From: Clostridiales bacterium
Lineage (GTDB): Bacteria > Bacillota > Clostridia > Oscillospirales > Acutalibacteraceae
Direction: 5' to 3'
Assembly: GCA_021200555.1 (NCBI GenBank)
Contig: JAJQGK010000131.1
Coordinates: 1-34,769 of the forward strand
DNA length: 34,769 nucleotides
This document shows, piece by piece, positions 1 to 8,476 of the stretch. The position numbers were made by a program, and so were the translations under genes. Numbering within the stretch: the stretch's first letter is position 1; each line of letters begins with the position of its first letter. Below the pieces are notes generated by a model. It ran no database searches. It saw nothing but the letters and a program-made list of their open reading frames with translations, and was not told where the DNA came from.

Positions 1-113
1 CGGCATAATTCTGCATTCCTGTATTTGACGGCGCTTTTCACGGCATAGCTTTGGTTTTATATCCGAGGCTGTGCTTTTTATTTGTGAAAAAACATATTTT
101 GGAGGTAAATTTT

Positions 114-2225
114 ATGTCAACAATGAAAAAGCTTTTCAGTGTCACGCTGTCGATTCTTATGGTCTTGTCGGCAATTCCTTTGGTCGCAGCGGCGGAAACA
201 TCGGAAGACGGCTATCTGACCTATACCGTTAAAAACGGCGAAGCAACAATCACCGACTGTGATACCTCAATCAGCGGCGATTATGTTATTCCCGATACAT
301 TGGGCGGTTATCCTGTAACATCAATCGGAAGTTATAAATATAATTTTTATGTATTTTCAGGATGTACATCTGTTACAAGTATAACAATCCCCGATGGGGT
401 AACGATAATCGGAAATTATGCATTCTATGGCTGTTCATCTCTTGAAAGTATAACAGTTCCGGATAGCGTGGAGTTCATCGGCAGCCGTGCATTTTACGGC
501 TGTACGGCACTTACAAGTATAAATATTCCCGCAAATGTAACATCAATCGGATATTTGGCGTTTTGGAACTGCGACTCTCTTGAGAAGATAACTGTTGACG
601 ATGATAATCAATATTATTCAAGTGATGATTACGGAGTGCTGTTTGATAAGAATAAGACTGAAATTATATGGGTTCCCAACGGAAGCAGTACAGCATCGTA
701 TTCTATTCCGGACGGAGTAGCTACGATAGATGAATACGCTTTTTACAGCTGCAAATTTATTGAAAGCATCATTATTCCCGGCAGTGTATCGGAAATCGGT
801 GATTACGCATTTTACGGCTGCGAAGCACTGGCAGATATAAGTATTTCCGAGGGCGTAACATCAATCGGAGTCAGGGCATTCCAAGGCTGCACATCTCTTG
901 AAAGCATAACAATACCCGACAGTGTAAGCTCAATCGGAGACAGTGCGTTTTCAGGCTGTACATCCTTAAAAAGTACATCAATCGGTACGGGAGTAACCGC
1001 TATAAACTACGGGACATTTGGTGGTTGTTCATCGCTCGAAAATATTGTAATTCCTTCCACCGTTACGGAAATCGGCAATTCTGCGTTTTCATACTGTACA
1101 TCGCTTACAAGCATATCTATTCCCGACAGCGTAACAACAATCGGCGCTTCTGCATTTTATAACTGCACTGCACTTACACATGTGGATATATCCGAATATG
1201 TGACGTCAATCGGATACAGAGCATTCCGATCTTGTGATGCTCTTGAGAAAATAACCGTTGATGAAAATAACCAATATTATACAAGCGACGAATACGGCGT
1301 ATTGTTCAATAAGAATAAAACAGAGCTTATTCATTTCCCCAAGGGCGCAGGTATTGCTTCATATTCAATTCCCGATGGTGTAATATCAATTGATGATTCC
1401 ATATTTTCATTTTGTACTTCCCTTGAGAGCATAACAATTCCCGGAAGTGTAACATCAATATACGACTTTGAGTTTGAAGAATGTACATCTCTTAAAAGTA
1501 TAACTGTATCGGAGGATAATGAATATTATTCAAGCGATGAGTACGGCGTACTTTTTAATAAGGATAAAACGGTGATTATTGCTTTTCCCGAGGGCAGCAG
1601 TCTTACATCCTATTCAATTCCAGATGGCGTAGAGATAATCGACTATGGAGCATTTTATTTGTGCGGCTCACTTGAAAATATATATCTTCCGAACAGCGTA
1701 ACAACAATAAGAGCCAGTGGCTTTTTTGGCTGTACATCACTTAAAGAAATAATTATTCCGGAAGGTGTAACTGAAATACAATATTACGCCTTTCATCACT
1801 GCACATCTCTTCAAAGCGTAACCATTTCCGAAAGCGTTATGTCAATCGGCGAATTTGCTTTTGCAAGCTGTCCATCGCTTACAAGCGTGATTATTCCCGA
1901 CAGTGTAACCGAAATAGACCGCGGCGCATTCGGTCTTGTCGAAGGAATAGTTGAGGATGAAGCCGGCGACTATTGGGGCTATAATGCTGTTGACGGATTT
2001 ACAGTATACGGCTACAGTACGGGAACAGCTGCCGAGGCGTATGCGGAAGAATACGGGTTTACATTTATGCTGGTGGAGGACGATGTTGAGACTCCCGAAG
2101 AGGATTGCTCGCATTTTTGCCACAGCGAAAGCTCCTTTGTTCAATTCTTCTACAAGATTATCTGCTTTATGTGGAAGCTTTTCGGCATAAATCAGTACTG
2201 TGAGTGCGGAGCGGCGCATTGGTAA
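114..2225 (+). CDS. Secreted BspA-type leucine-rich-repeat surface protein with Cys/His C-terminal tail
   Basis: A 703-residue protein, probably exported and surface-associated, of the BspA-like LRR_5 type; these proteins usually bind host or matrix ligands, but no ligand can be read here. ATG at 114 is chosen over ATG 51 because GGAGGT at 101-106 is well placed and residues 1-28 then form a signal peptide (charged MKK, hydrophobic core, Ala-rich end). About 19 repeats of about 23 residues follow, of the form SITIPDSVTxIGxxAFxxC(T/S)SL. They are interrupted three times by a similar island containing NxYYxSDxYGVLF and KT. The last 39 residues (665-703) are distinct: a CxHxCH cluster, a hydrophobic stretch rich in F, W and I with a KLFG motif, then CxCGxAH ending in W. 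There is no LPXTG motif. A terminator follows, so the gene is probably monocistronic. The family is confident; function and anchoring are unknown. Confidence 0.9.
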   Translation: MSTMKKLFSVTLSILMVLSAIPLVAAAETSEDGYLTYTVKNGEATITDCDTSISGDYVIPDTLGGYPVTSIGSYKYNFYVFSGCTSVTSITIPDGVTIIGNYAFYGCSSLESITVPDSVEFIGSRAFYGCTALTSINIPANVTSIGYLAFWNCDSLEKITVDDDNQYYSSDDYGVLFDKNKTEIIWVPNGSSTASYSIPDGVATIDEYAFYSCKFIESIIIPGSVSEIGDYAFYGCEALADISISEGVTSIGVRAFQGCTSLESITIPDSVSSIGDSAFSGCTSLKSTSIGTGVTAINYGTFGGCSSLENIVIPSTVTEIGNSAFSYCTSLTSISIPDSVTTIGASAFYNCTALTHVDISEYVTSIGYRAFRSCDALEKITVDENNQYYTSDEYGVLFNKNKTELIHFPKGAGIASYSIPDGVISIDDSIFSFCTSLESITIPGSVTSIYDFEFEECTSLKSITVSEDNEYYSSDEYGVLFNKDKTVIIAFPEGSSLTSYSIPDGVEIIDYGAFYLCGSLENIYLPNSVTTIRASGFFGCTSLKEIIIPEGVTEIQYYAFHHCTSLQSVTISESVMSIGEFAFASCPSLTSVIIPDSVTEIDRGAFGLVEGIVEDEAGDYWGYNAVDGFTVYGYSTGTAAEAYAEEYGFTFMLVEDDVETPEEDCSHFCHSESSFVQFFYKIICFMWKLFGINQYCECGAAHW

Positions 2226-2244
2226 TAAATATCGAATAACACAG

Positions 2245-2280
2245 GCGGGGCGGCGCAAAGCTGCCCTTGCTTTATTTTTC
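2245..2280 (+). terminator. Rho-independent terminator after the LRR gene
   Basis: GGGCGGC (2248-2254) pairs with GCTGCCC (2260-2266), with one G-U pair and a five-base loop, and is followed by a T-rich run through about 2280. It lies 20 bases after the LRR stop codon. Confidence 0.8.
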
Positions 2281-2305
2281 TTTGAAAAAAAGTTGTACTT
2301 TAGGC

Positions 2306-2334
2306 TTGTTTAAAGCTTTTTGCTGTGATATAAT
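2306..2334 (+). promoter_or_regulatory. Sigma-A-type promoter for the aminotransferase-ispF-cdaAR group
   Basis: TTGTTT at 2306-2311, a 17-base spacer, then TATAAT at 2329-2334 with an extended -10 TG at 2326-2327. It lies between the terminator and the aminotransferase gene, leaving a leader of about 125 bases. Confidence 0.7.
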
Positions 2335-2413
2335 AAAGTGATTATTTATATAAGCATTTGCCGATTAAGTCATATAAGCCGCATTATTGTTCTTTGTTTA
2401 CCGAATTTTTTTA

Positions 2414-2451
2414 ACCGGCACTTACTTAATTTACCGGCACTTACTTAGTTT
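2414..2451 (+). repeat. Two tandem 19-bp repeats in the 5' leader
   Basis: ACCGGCACTTACTTAATTT (2414-2432) is followed directly by a copy differing at one base (2433-2451). It lies in the presumed leader just upstream of the ribosome binding site AAAGGA (2452-2457). The CTTACTT core resembles the ends of the dispersed repeat family elsewhere in the window, but the relation is uncertain. Confidence 0.75.
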
Positions 2452-2468
2452 AAAGGATTGATTGATTT

Positions 2469-3746
2469 ATGAAAAAGCTTTGCGATTTTACGAAGGAAGA
2501 GATTGCCGCATTCCGTGATGAGGCTCGGCGCCGTTATGATAAAATTTGCAGCCGCTCGCTTAAAATTGATATGTCAAGAGGCAAGCCAAGTCCTCAGCAG
2601 CTTGATATGGCTCAGGAGGTTTTTGACGGTGCGTGCAAAATTACAAATTATAAAAGCAAAAGCGGTTTTGACTGCCGCAACTACGGGCTTTTGACGGGCA
2701 TTGACGAGGCGAAGGAGCTTTTTGCCGAGCTTTTGGGAGTCGATGTCAAAAATGTTATAGTAGGCGGAAACGCAAGCCTTGAGCTTATGTTCAGCTTCAT
2801 TTCTCAGTGCGTGACGAAGGGCATCGGAGGCTGTGAGCCTTGGTGCAGGCAGGACGGAGTTAAATTTATAGCGGTCGTTCCCGGTTATGACCGCCATTTC
2901 GGGATTGCGGAATATTTCGGAATTGAAATGGTAAATGTTCCTATAAACGAAAACGGTCCCGATATGGATATGGTTGAGGAGCTTGTAAAGGATCCCGCCG
3001 TTAAGGGTATGTTCTGCGTTCCCAAATATTCAAACCCCGACGGTTATACATATTCTGCTGAAACGGTTGAAAGGCTTGCCAAAATGAAGCCCGCCGCAAA
3101 GGATTTCAGGGTTATTTGGGATAACGCTTACATTATCCATGATTTATATGACGAGAGTGATGAACTGCTTAATATTTTTGACGAGGCGAAAAAATACGGC
3201 ACGGAGGATAATTTTATTGAGTTCTGCTCCACATCGAAAATTACCTTCCCCGGCGCCGGAATTTCGGCTTTGGCTGCGTCCGACAACAATATTAAGGAGA
3301 TTACGGCTCGTTTGTCAATGCAGATTATAAGCTATGACAAAATGAACCAGCTCAGACACGCCGCCGTTTTCCCGGATGTTCAGTCTCTTAAGAACATAAT
3401 GAAAAAGCACGGGGATATATTAAGACCCAAGTTTGAAGCCGTTCTGGACACACTTGAAAGAGAATTGGGCGGACTGGGCATTGCATCATGGCACAAGCCC
3501 ATGGGCGGCTATTTTATCAGCCTTAACGTTGAAACGGGCAGCGCAAAATATGTGGGCGAGCTTTGCAAAAATGCGGGGCTGACGCTTACCGGCGTAGGCG
3601 CAACCTTCCCCTACAAAAACGATCCGGAGGATAAAAATATCAGAATCGCGCCCTCTTATCCGTCCGTTGACGAGCTGAAAACCTCCGCCGAGCTGCTTTG
3701 TATTGCGGTTAAGCTGGCGGCGGCAAAGGCTGTTTCAGAGTCATGA
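2469..3746 (+). CDS. PLP-dependent aminotransferase (MocR-type aminotransferase family)
   Basis: A 425-residue cytoplasmic fold-type I PLP enzyme resembling the aminotransferase family Pfam calls Aminotran_MocR, which is related to class I aspartate/aromatic aminotransferases. [12 protein letters not shown] near the N-terminus is typical of this group. [10 protein letters not shown] and VIWDNAY match the substrate/PLP ribose-side motifs. K257 in [11 protein letters not shown] is the expected Schiff-base lysine. There is no DNA-binding domain, so this is an enzyme rather than a MocR regulator. The amino donor cannot be told from sequence. The start has AAAGGA 11 bases upstream. The stop overlaps the ispF start by four bases (ATGA), indicating translational coupling, although no pathway link to ispF is obvious. 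Confidence 0.9.
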   Translation: MKKLCDFTKEEIAAFRDEARRRYDKICSRSLKIDMSRGKPSPQQLDMAQEVFDGACKITNYKSKSGFDCRNYGLLTGIDEAKELFAELLGVDVKNVIVGGNASLELMFSFISQCVTKGIGGCEPWCRQDGVKFIAVVPGYDRHFGIAEYFGIEMVNVPINENGPDMDMVEELVKDPAVKGMFCVPKYSNPDGYTYSAETVERLAKMKPAAKDFRVIWDNAYIIHDLYDESDELLNIFDEAKKYGTEDNFIEFCSTSKITFPGAGISALAASDNNIKEITARLSMQIISYDKMNQLRHAAVFPDVQSLKNIMKKHGDILRPKFEAVLDTLERELGGLGIASWHKPMGGYFISLNVETGSAKYVGELCKNAGLTLTGVGATFPYKNDPEDKNIRIAPSYPSVDELKTSAELLCIAVKLAAAKAVSES

Positions 3747-4225
3747 TCAGAATAGGTCACGGCTATGACGTACACCGCTTTTGCGAAAACAGAGATTTGA
3801 TTTTAGGCGGTGTGAAAATAGATTATGAAATGGGGCTTTTGGGGCATTCCGATGCGGATGTTCTGCTTCATGCGGTTTGCGACTCCCTTTTGGGCGCTGC
3901 GGCTCTCGGAGATATAGGCAAGCACTTTCCCGATTCTGACGACAGATATAAGGGTATTGACAGCATGGTGCTGCTAAAAAAAGTTGCGGAGCTTATTTCG
4001 GAAAAGGGCTTCCGTGTCGTGAATATAGACGCAACCGTAATTGCCCAAAAGCCGAAAATCGGAAGCTTTACGGATGCTATGGCGGAAAACATAGCTTCCG
4101 TATGCGGCATTTCTCCCGACAGAGTAAATGTCAAAGCTACTACGGAGGAAAATCTCGGATTTACCGGCAGATGTGAGGGAATATCCTCTCACGCTGTATG
4201 TCTTATTGAAACAACAAATTCTTAA
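3743..4225 (+). CDS. ispF: 2-C-methyl-D-erythritol 2,4-cyclodiphosphate synthase
   Basis: A 160-residue MEP-pathway enzyme that cyclises 4-diphosphocytidyl-2-C-methyl-D-erythritol 2-phosphate with loss of CMP, on the route to IPP and DMAPP. The N-terminal GHGYDVHRF supplies metal ligands D9 and H11. [11 protein letters not shown] (34-44) supplies the third metal ligand, H43. [11 protein letters not shown] near the C-terminus is the family signature around the CDP site. Length is normal for the homotrimeric enzyme. Its pathway partner ispD is also in the window but about 30 kb away on the opposite strand; the two are often adjacent or fused in other bacteria. Confidence 0.97.
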   Translation: MIRIGHGYDVHRFCENRDLILGGVKIDYEMGLLGHSDADVLLHAVCDSLLGAAALGDIGKHFPDSDDRYKGIDSMVLLKKVAELISEKGFRVVNIDATVIAQKPKIGSFTDAMAENIASVCGISPDRVNVKATTEENLGFTGRCEGISSHAVCLIETTNS

Positions 4226-4237
4226 GGCGGTGATGTT

Positions 4238-5152
4238 ATGAATTTTGCAGGGCTGTTATCAGTTTCGGATACATTATCATCAACATGGGATAAATTTTCC
4301 GGTGCGGTAATGAGCTTTAATTCATTTAAAGATGTCCTGGATGTTCTTTTTGTTGCGGTAATTGTATATTATCTTATATTGCAGATCAGAAGAACCCAGT
4401 CTATTCAAATTATCAGCGGCGTTGTGGGTGTTGTAATTATTTATATGATTGTCAACCTGCTTGAAATGAACGCCAGTAAATATATATTCAATACCGTTTT
4501 CGGCGATCTGCTTGTTATACTCGTTATTATTTTCAGCGATGAAATACGGCAGGCGCTGGAGCGTATGGGACGAAGAGGAAACTCAATTATGTCGCTGTTT
4601 TCATCCAAAAGCGATGACAACACGGCTTTTGACGCAATTAACAGCGTTTGCAGAGCCTGCGCAGAAATGAGCGAGGATAAAATAGGCTCTCTTATAGTTT
4701 TTCAGCGTAAATCAATGCTGGGAGATCTGACACGCCAAAGCGTTCCCATAGATTCCTGCGTTACGGAGGAGATGCTTTGCAGTATTTTCTTCCCAAAGGC
4801 GGCTCTCCATGACGGGGCGATTGTTATAAAGGACGGCAGAATTGTTGCCGCCAGATGCGTTGTACCCCTTAAAAACGAAAAAGAGGTTACGGAGCATGTG
4901 GGAACACGCCACAGAGCTGCGCTTGAGGTGAGTCTTCATTCCGATGCGGTGGCGGTTGTAACAAGCGAGGAGACGGGGATTATTTCCATTGCGTATGACG
5001 GTCAGCTTATCAGAGGCTTGACGGACGCAAAGCTCCGTGAAATGCTTATATCCCTGATTTTGGATAAATCCGAAGACGACAGCGACAGCAAAAACAAAAA
5101 GTTCCGCTTCCCATGGGCGAAGAAAAAGAAGGGAGCGGGGAAAAATGACTGA
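4238..5152 (+). CDS. cdaA: Diadenylate cyclase CdaA (c-di-AMP synthase)
   Basis: A 304-residue membrane-bound cyclase making c-di-AMP from two ATP; the nucleotide controls K+ and osmolyte homeostasis and wall integrity in Bacillota. Three hydrophobic segments fill about residues 30-100. A DAC (DisA_N) domain follows with the catalytic DGA motif at 192-194 (LHDGAIVIKDGRI) and the RHR motif at 224-226. The C-terminus is a Lys-rich tail (KKKKGAGK) of unknown role. The gene follows ispF by 12 bases and overlaps cdaR by eight, the conserved cdaA-cdaR pairing. The usual third gene, glmM, does not follow. Confidence 0.96.
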   Translation: MNFAGLLSVSDTLSSTWDKFSGAVMSFNSFKDVLDVLFVAVIVYYLILQIRRTQSIQIISGVVGVVIIYMIVNLLEMNASKYIFNTVFGDLLVILVIIFSDEIRQALERMGRRGNSIMSLFSSKSDDNTAFDAINSVCRACAEMSEDKIGSLIVFQRKSMLGDLTRQSVPIDSCVTEEMLCSIFFPKAALHDGAIVIKDGRIVAARCVVPLKNEKEVTEHVGTRHRAALEVSLHSDAVAVVTSEETGIISIAYDGQLIRGLTDAKLREMLISLILDKSEDDSDSKNKKFRFPWAKKKKGAGKND

Positions 5153-6173
5153 TGCTCCCGAAAGCAAGAAGAAAAAAAGAAACATATCGTTAAAAAATCT
5201 TATGGACAATAACAAGTTTGTGTTTTTGCTCTCCCTTGTTGTTGCCTTTGCGGTGTGGGTTGCCGTGGCGATGTACAAAAGCCCTGAGGAATCCTACACA
5301 ATCTACAACATTCCCATTACCATTGACACCGAAAACAGCATTGTCTCTCAAAAGGGATTTACAAATTTCTGGCAGAGCGCAGAGCAGATTGACGTTACGG
5401 TTACGGGACCACGCTATATGGTTACGGCGCTGACAGCCGATGATATTACTGTTACGGCAGTGCTTAATACGGTAGACTCCGCAGGAATATCCGAGCTTAC
5501 CCTCCGTGTGAGTCTTGTGGAAAGCAATGACGAGATAACAATTTCGTCAATGTCGAAAACGTCAATCGAGGTATATTTTGACGTGGAAATGACAATGGAG
5601 TTCAACATAACCATTGACGACAGCACAATTACGGAACACATTGCCGAGGGCTACAATTATGAAAATTCAGCTCTTACGCTTACCACCGTTGAGCTAAAGG
5701 GACCGGAAACGGAAATAAACAAAATTGTCGATGTTGTGGCAACTCCCCAATATCCCGAGGAAAATTTATATCAGACGTCTTCAATTCCGGTAACGCTTAA
5801 CCTTGAAGGGGCTACTGCGGCGGATACGGTTTCGGTAAACACTTACGTCGCCTTTGTTGACGACCTTGAATATTTTGTGAATATAGAAATAAGCCGTTCT
5901 ATGGAGCTTGCTCCCGCAGTGGAATTTACGGGAACGGAAATCTCCGGAGTTACCACAGCCTTTGACGTTGAAGCAATCGGCGTAAAATACGATACGTCCA
6001 AGGATGGATACGGAAGCGACACGCTTACGGTTTTAACTGTGGATTATTCCGACCTTGCCGAGGGAACGAACACTTATGAGGTTTCAATAAGCGATTTGAC
6101 GTTGCCCGACGGTATGACAATAACGGACGACTTAAGCACTGTTACCGTTGTAATAACCGTATCGGAGGAATGA
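5145..6173 (+). CDS. cdaR: CdaR, YbbR-domain regulator of CdaA
   Basis: A 342-residue single-pass membrane protein with a short Lys-rich cytoplasmic N-terminus, one transmembrane helix at about residues 25-43, and an extracellular remainder of beta-rich YbbR-like repeats (for example the stretches beginning YTIYNIPITID, MEFNITIDDS and EYFVNIEIS). CdaR proteins bind and modulate CdaA. The ATG overlaps the end of cdaA and has a purine-rich site (GGGAGCGGGG) upstream, so the two products are probably coupled. Assignment rests on architecture plus synteny; individual YbbR repeats are poorly conserved. Confidence 0.92.
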   Translation: MTDAPESKKKKRNISLKNLMDNNKFVFLLSLVVAFAVWVAVAMYKSPEESYTIYNIPITIDTENSIVSQKGFTNFWQSAEQIDVTVTGPRYMVTALTADDITVTAVLNTVDSAGISELTLRVSLVESNDEITISSMSKTSIEVYFDVEMTMEFNITIDDSTITEHIAEGYNYENSALTLTTVELKGPETEINKIVDVVATPQYPEENLYQTSSIPVTLNLEGATAADTVSVNTYVAFVDDLEYFVNIEISRSMELAPAVEFTGTEISGVTTAFDVEAIGVKYDTSKDGYGSDTLTVLTVDYSDLAEGTNTYEVSISDLTLPDGMTITDDLSTVTVVITVSEE

Positions 6174-6200
6174 TTTTGAAGAGCATCCGGTAAAGTATTT

Positions 6201-6229
6201 TTCGGATGAGTTCGGCAGCATGATATAAC
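6201..6229 (+). promoter_or_regulatory. Possible promoter upstream of the lipoprotein-TCS group
   Basis: TATAAC at 6224-6229 has an extended -10 TG one base upstream, and a weak -35 (TTCGGA, 6201-6206) lies 17 bases before it. It sits in the 87-base gap after cdaR. The weak -35 makes this tentative. Confidence 0.35.
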
Positions 6230-6260
6230 TTGATTAAATCGGCGGAAAGGAGAGGACGGC

Positions 6261-7685
6261 ATGAAAAATATAAAAAAAATCACCGTCCTGCTTTGTCTGC
6301 TGTTGTCTGCGGCCGTGCTTTTCGGCGGCTGCGACGTGCTGTCCTTTACCGCTGCGGAAAATCTTGTAAGACCGCCCAAGCTTACCGGCACAAACGGAGA
6401 TTTGCAGAATGCCTTTGAAAATGCGGTGAGCGATATCGGCGAATTTATTTTAAGGTATCCCTCTTCCGGCGATTACCGTTCAGCCTATGTCACATATGAC
6501 TGTGACGGCGACGGAGTTGACGAAGCCTTCGTTTTCTATTCTCCGAAAACGGAGGAGATGTCGGTTTATATGTATATGCTTAATTACTCAGACGGCGAAT
6601 GGAAGGCGGTCGGCGAGATTTTAGGGGACGGAAGCGATATTTACTCCATTGAATTTTGTGATTTGAACGATGACGGCATCTCCGAAATTCTTGTGGGCTG
6701 GAGCTCTCTTGACTCCAAAAACAACAAAAAGCTGTCGGTTTACTGTTCATATAAAAATTCCCAAAATCTCAATTACCGCATACTTGCCCTTGAATCCTAT
6801 ACGGAAATGTACACCGAGGATTTGGACGGGGACGGCGAGGTTGAAATTCTTGTGGCGCTGATAAATTCCACCTCCGACACATATACAACAGACGCCAAGC
6901 TTTTGAAAATGTCGGACGGCGACGACGGCAGCTTTCAGATAAGCGCCGTGGGTCAGACGAGTCTTTACTCCGAAATAACAGCTGTTACGGCAATCTCCTC
7001 CGGATATTCGGGAGGAAAAAAGTATATATATATCGATGAGGCGGCGGACAGCCTGTATTTGACCGAGCTTATTTGCTGGGATGACGTAAACCAAACCATA
7101 ACAGCCCCTATTTCCGTAGATCTGTTGTCGGTGGCGTCATGCCCCACAAGCCGTGCGGTAAGCCTTGTGTGTACCGATATAGACGGGGACGGCGAGCTTG
7201 AAATTCCGTCAACGGTTCTTTTGCAGAACGGAAGCGTTGTAAGACGGACGGACAGCGCCGATACCGTTACCGACAGCTCGGACACTCAGCAGGAGAATAT
7301 TTACATTACAAAATGGAGCAAATACGATGACGGAAATTATACTGCGGTCAGTGAATATATAAGCAACGACACGGATTGCTTTACATTTAATTACGATGAG
7401 GAATTTATGGCGGATAAGTCGGTAACGTTTTACTATGACGAGCATGTAACGCAGTTTTACGCCGTAGTTTCCTCGGAAGACGAAGCGAATACGGAAGAAA
7501 CGGTGCTTTTGTTTACCATAACGGCAGTGGAGCTTACGGATACCGTAAGCATTGGCGCATATCTTACGGTGGGCAGCCAATGGAAGTACATTTATGAAAT
7601 CACAGGTGCGGGAGAAGAGGCCGGAATTACGAAGCTGTTTATAGAAAACAACTTCTCTCCCTATGAGGAAAGTACGGAGAGCTGA
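6261..7685 (+). CDS. Lipoprotein with VCBS/FG-GAP-like DxDGDG repeats
   Basis: A 474-residue predicted lipoprotein. The N-terminus (MKNIKK, hydrophobic core, then LFGGC) gives a lipobox with the lipidated Cys at residue 24. The mature part carries at least four acidic loops resembling the calcium loops of VCBS/FG-GAP or dockerin-like repeats: DCDGDGVDE, DLNDDGISE, DLDGDGEVE and DIDGDGELE. They are spaced through the first two thirds and are compatible with a small beta-propeller outside the membrane. A strong AAAGGAGAGG precedes the ATG. The response regulator begins 34 bases after the stop, with the histidine kinase behind it, so an accessory sensing role is possible, but no function is established. 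Confidence 0.8.
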   Translation: MKNIKKITVLLCLLLSAAVLFGGCDVLSFTAAENLVRPPKLTGTNGDLQNAFENAVSDIGEFILRYPSSGDYRSAYVTYDCDGDGVDEAFVFYSPKTEEMSVYMYMLNYSDGEWKAVGEILGDGSDIYSIEFCDLNDDGISEILVGWSSLDSKNNKKLSVYCSYKNSQNLNYRILALESYTEMYTEDLDGDGEVEILVALINSTSDTYTTDAKLLKMSDGDDGSFQISAVGQTSLYSEITAVTAISSGYSGGKKYIYIDEAADSLYLTELICWDDVNQTITAPISVDLLSVASCPTSRAVSLVCTDIDGDGELEIPSTVLLQNGSVVRRTDSADTVTDSSDTQQENIYITKWSKYDDGNYTAVSEYISNDTDCFTFNYDEEFMADKSVTFYYDEHVTQFYAVVSSEDEANTEETVLLFTITAVELTDTVSIGAYLTVGSQWKYIYEITGAGEEAGITKLFIENNFSPYEESTES

Positions 7686-7719
7686 TACAAGCAATTGCGA
7701 GTTTATATAAAGAGGATTA

Positions 7720-8430
7720 ATGATGAAGAGAATACTTATTGCGGAGGACGAAGCCGCCATCAGAGAATTTATAGTCATAAATTTAAAGCGCAGCGGCTAT
7801 GACGTTACGGAAGCATCCAACGGAAGAGAAGCAATTGACAAATACAACGAGTGCGGAGGCGATTTCGATATTGCTCTCCTTGATATAATGATGCTTGAGG
7901 TTGACGGGTTGGAGGTATGCAAGTATCTGAGACAGCAAAGCTCAACCATAGGGATTATAATGCTTACGGCGAAAACCCAGGAGATGGATAGGGTGACGGG
8001 CTTGCTCGTGGGAGCCGATGATTATGTTGTCAAGCCGTTCTCCCCGTCGGAGCTTATGGCGAGAATTGACGCAATTTACCGAAGAGTTACGGTAAACAAA
8101 AGCTCCGAAGGTACGGGAAAAAGCGGCGGAGAGCTTATAGTCAGCGGGGATTTTACGCTGAATTTGAGAAACAGAACGCTGAATAAAAAAGATGAGCTTG
8201 TAGAATTAACGCAGGTTGAATTTCAGATAATGGAATATTTTATGAGCAATCCCGGCGTATCCTTATCAAGACTCGATATTTTAAAATATGTTTGGGGCGA
8301 AGCGTACTACGGCGATGAAAAAATCGTAGACGTAAACATCAGACGGCTCCGAATGAAAATCGAGGATGAAGCGTCAAGGCCGGAGCATATTACCACCGTT
8401 TGGGGAACGGGCTATAAATGGGTGCCGTAA
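7720..8430 (+). CDS. OmpR/PhoB-family response regulator
   Basis: A 236-residue two-component transcription regulator. The receiver domain (about 1-120) has the acidic pocket in LIAEDEAAIRE, phosphoacceptor D55 in IALLDIMML, and the KPFSPSEL switch region. The C-terminal winged helix (about 140-235) has the typical VELTQVEFQIMEY and VDVNIRRLRMKIE segments and ends in TVWGTGYKW. Two ATG codons are possible (7720 and 7723); AGAGGA at 7711-7716 fits either. The cognate histidine kinase lies 46 bases downstream. It resembles PhoP/WalR-type regulators, but the regulon cannot be read from sequence. Confidence 0.95.
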   Translation: MMKRILIAEDEAAIREFIVINLKRSGYDVTEASNGREAIDKYNECGGDFDIALLDIMMLEVDGLEVCKYLRQQSSTIGIIMLTAKTQEMDRVTGLLVGADDYVVKPFSPSELMARIDAIYRRVTVNKSSEGTGKSGGELIVSGDFTLNLRNRTLNKKDELVELTQVEFQIMEYFMSNPGVSLSRLDILKYVWGEAYYGDEKIVDVNIRRLRMKIEDEASRPEHITTVWGTGYKWVP

Positions 8431-8476
8431 AAAATAAGTCAAATTCAAAAAAGACGAGGTAATCGGGGGTGAAGGA

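Noticed and set aside
4712-5278. Long minus-strand open frame of 188 codons opposite cdaA and cdaR
   Set aside because: It is antisense to two clear genes, has no recognisable domain and shows the composition of a shadow frame.
6184-6208. Stem CATCCG/CGGATG after cdaR as a terminator
   Set aside because: The stem is only six pairs with a 13-base loop and no T-run follows, so termination is not supported.
7209-7778. Minus-strand open frame of 189 codons opposite the lipoprotein and response regulator
   Set aside because: Shadow of coding sequence on the other strand; no motif and no ribosome binding site of note.
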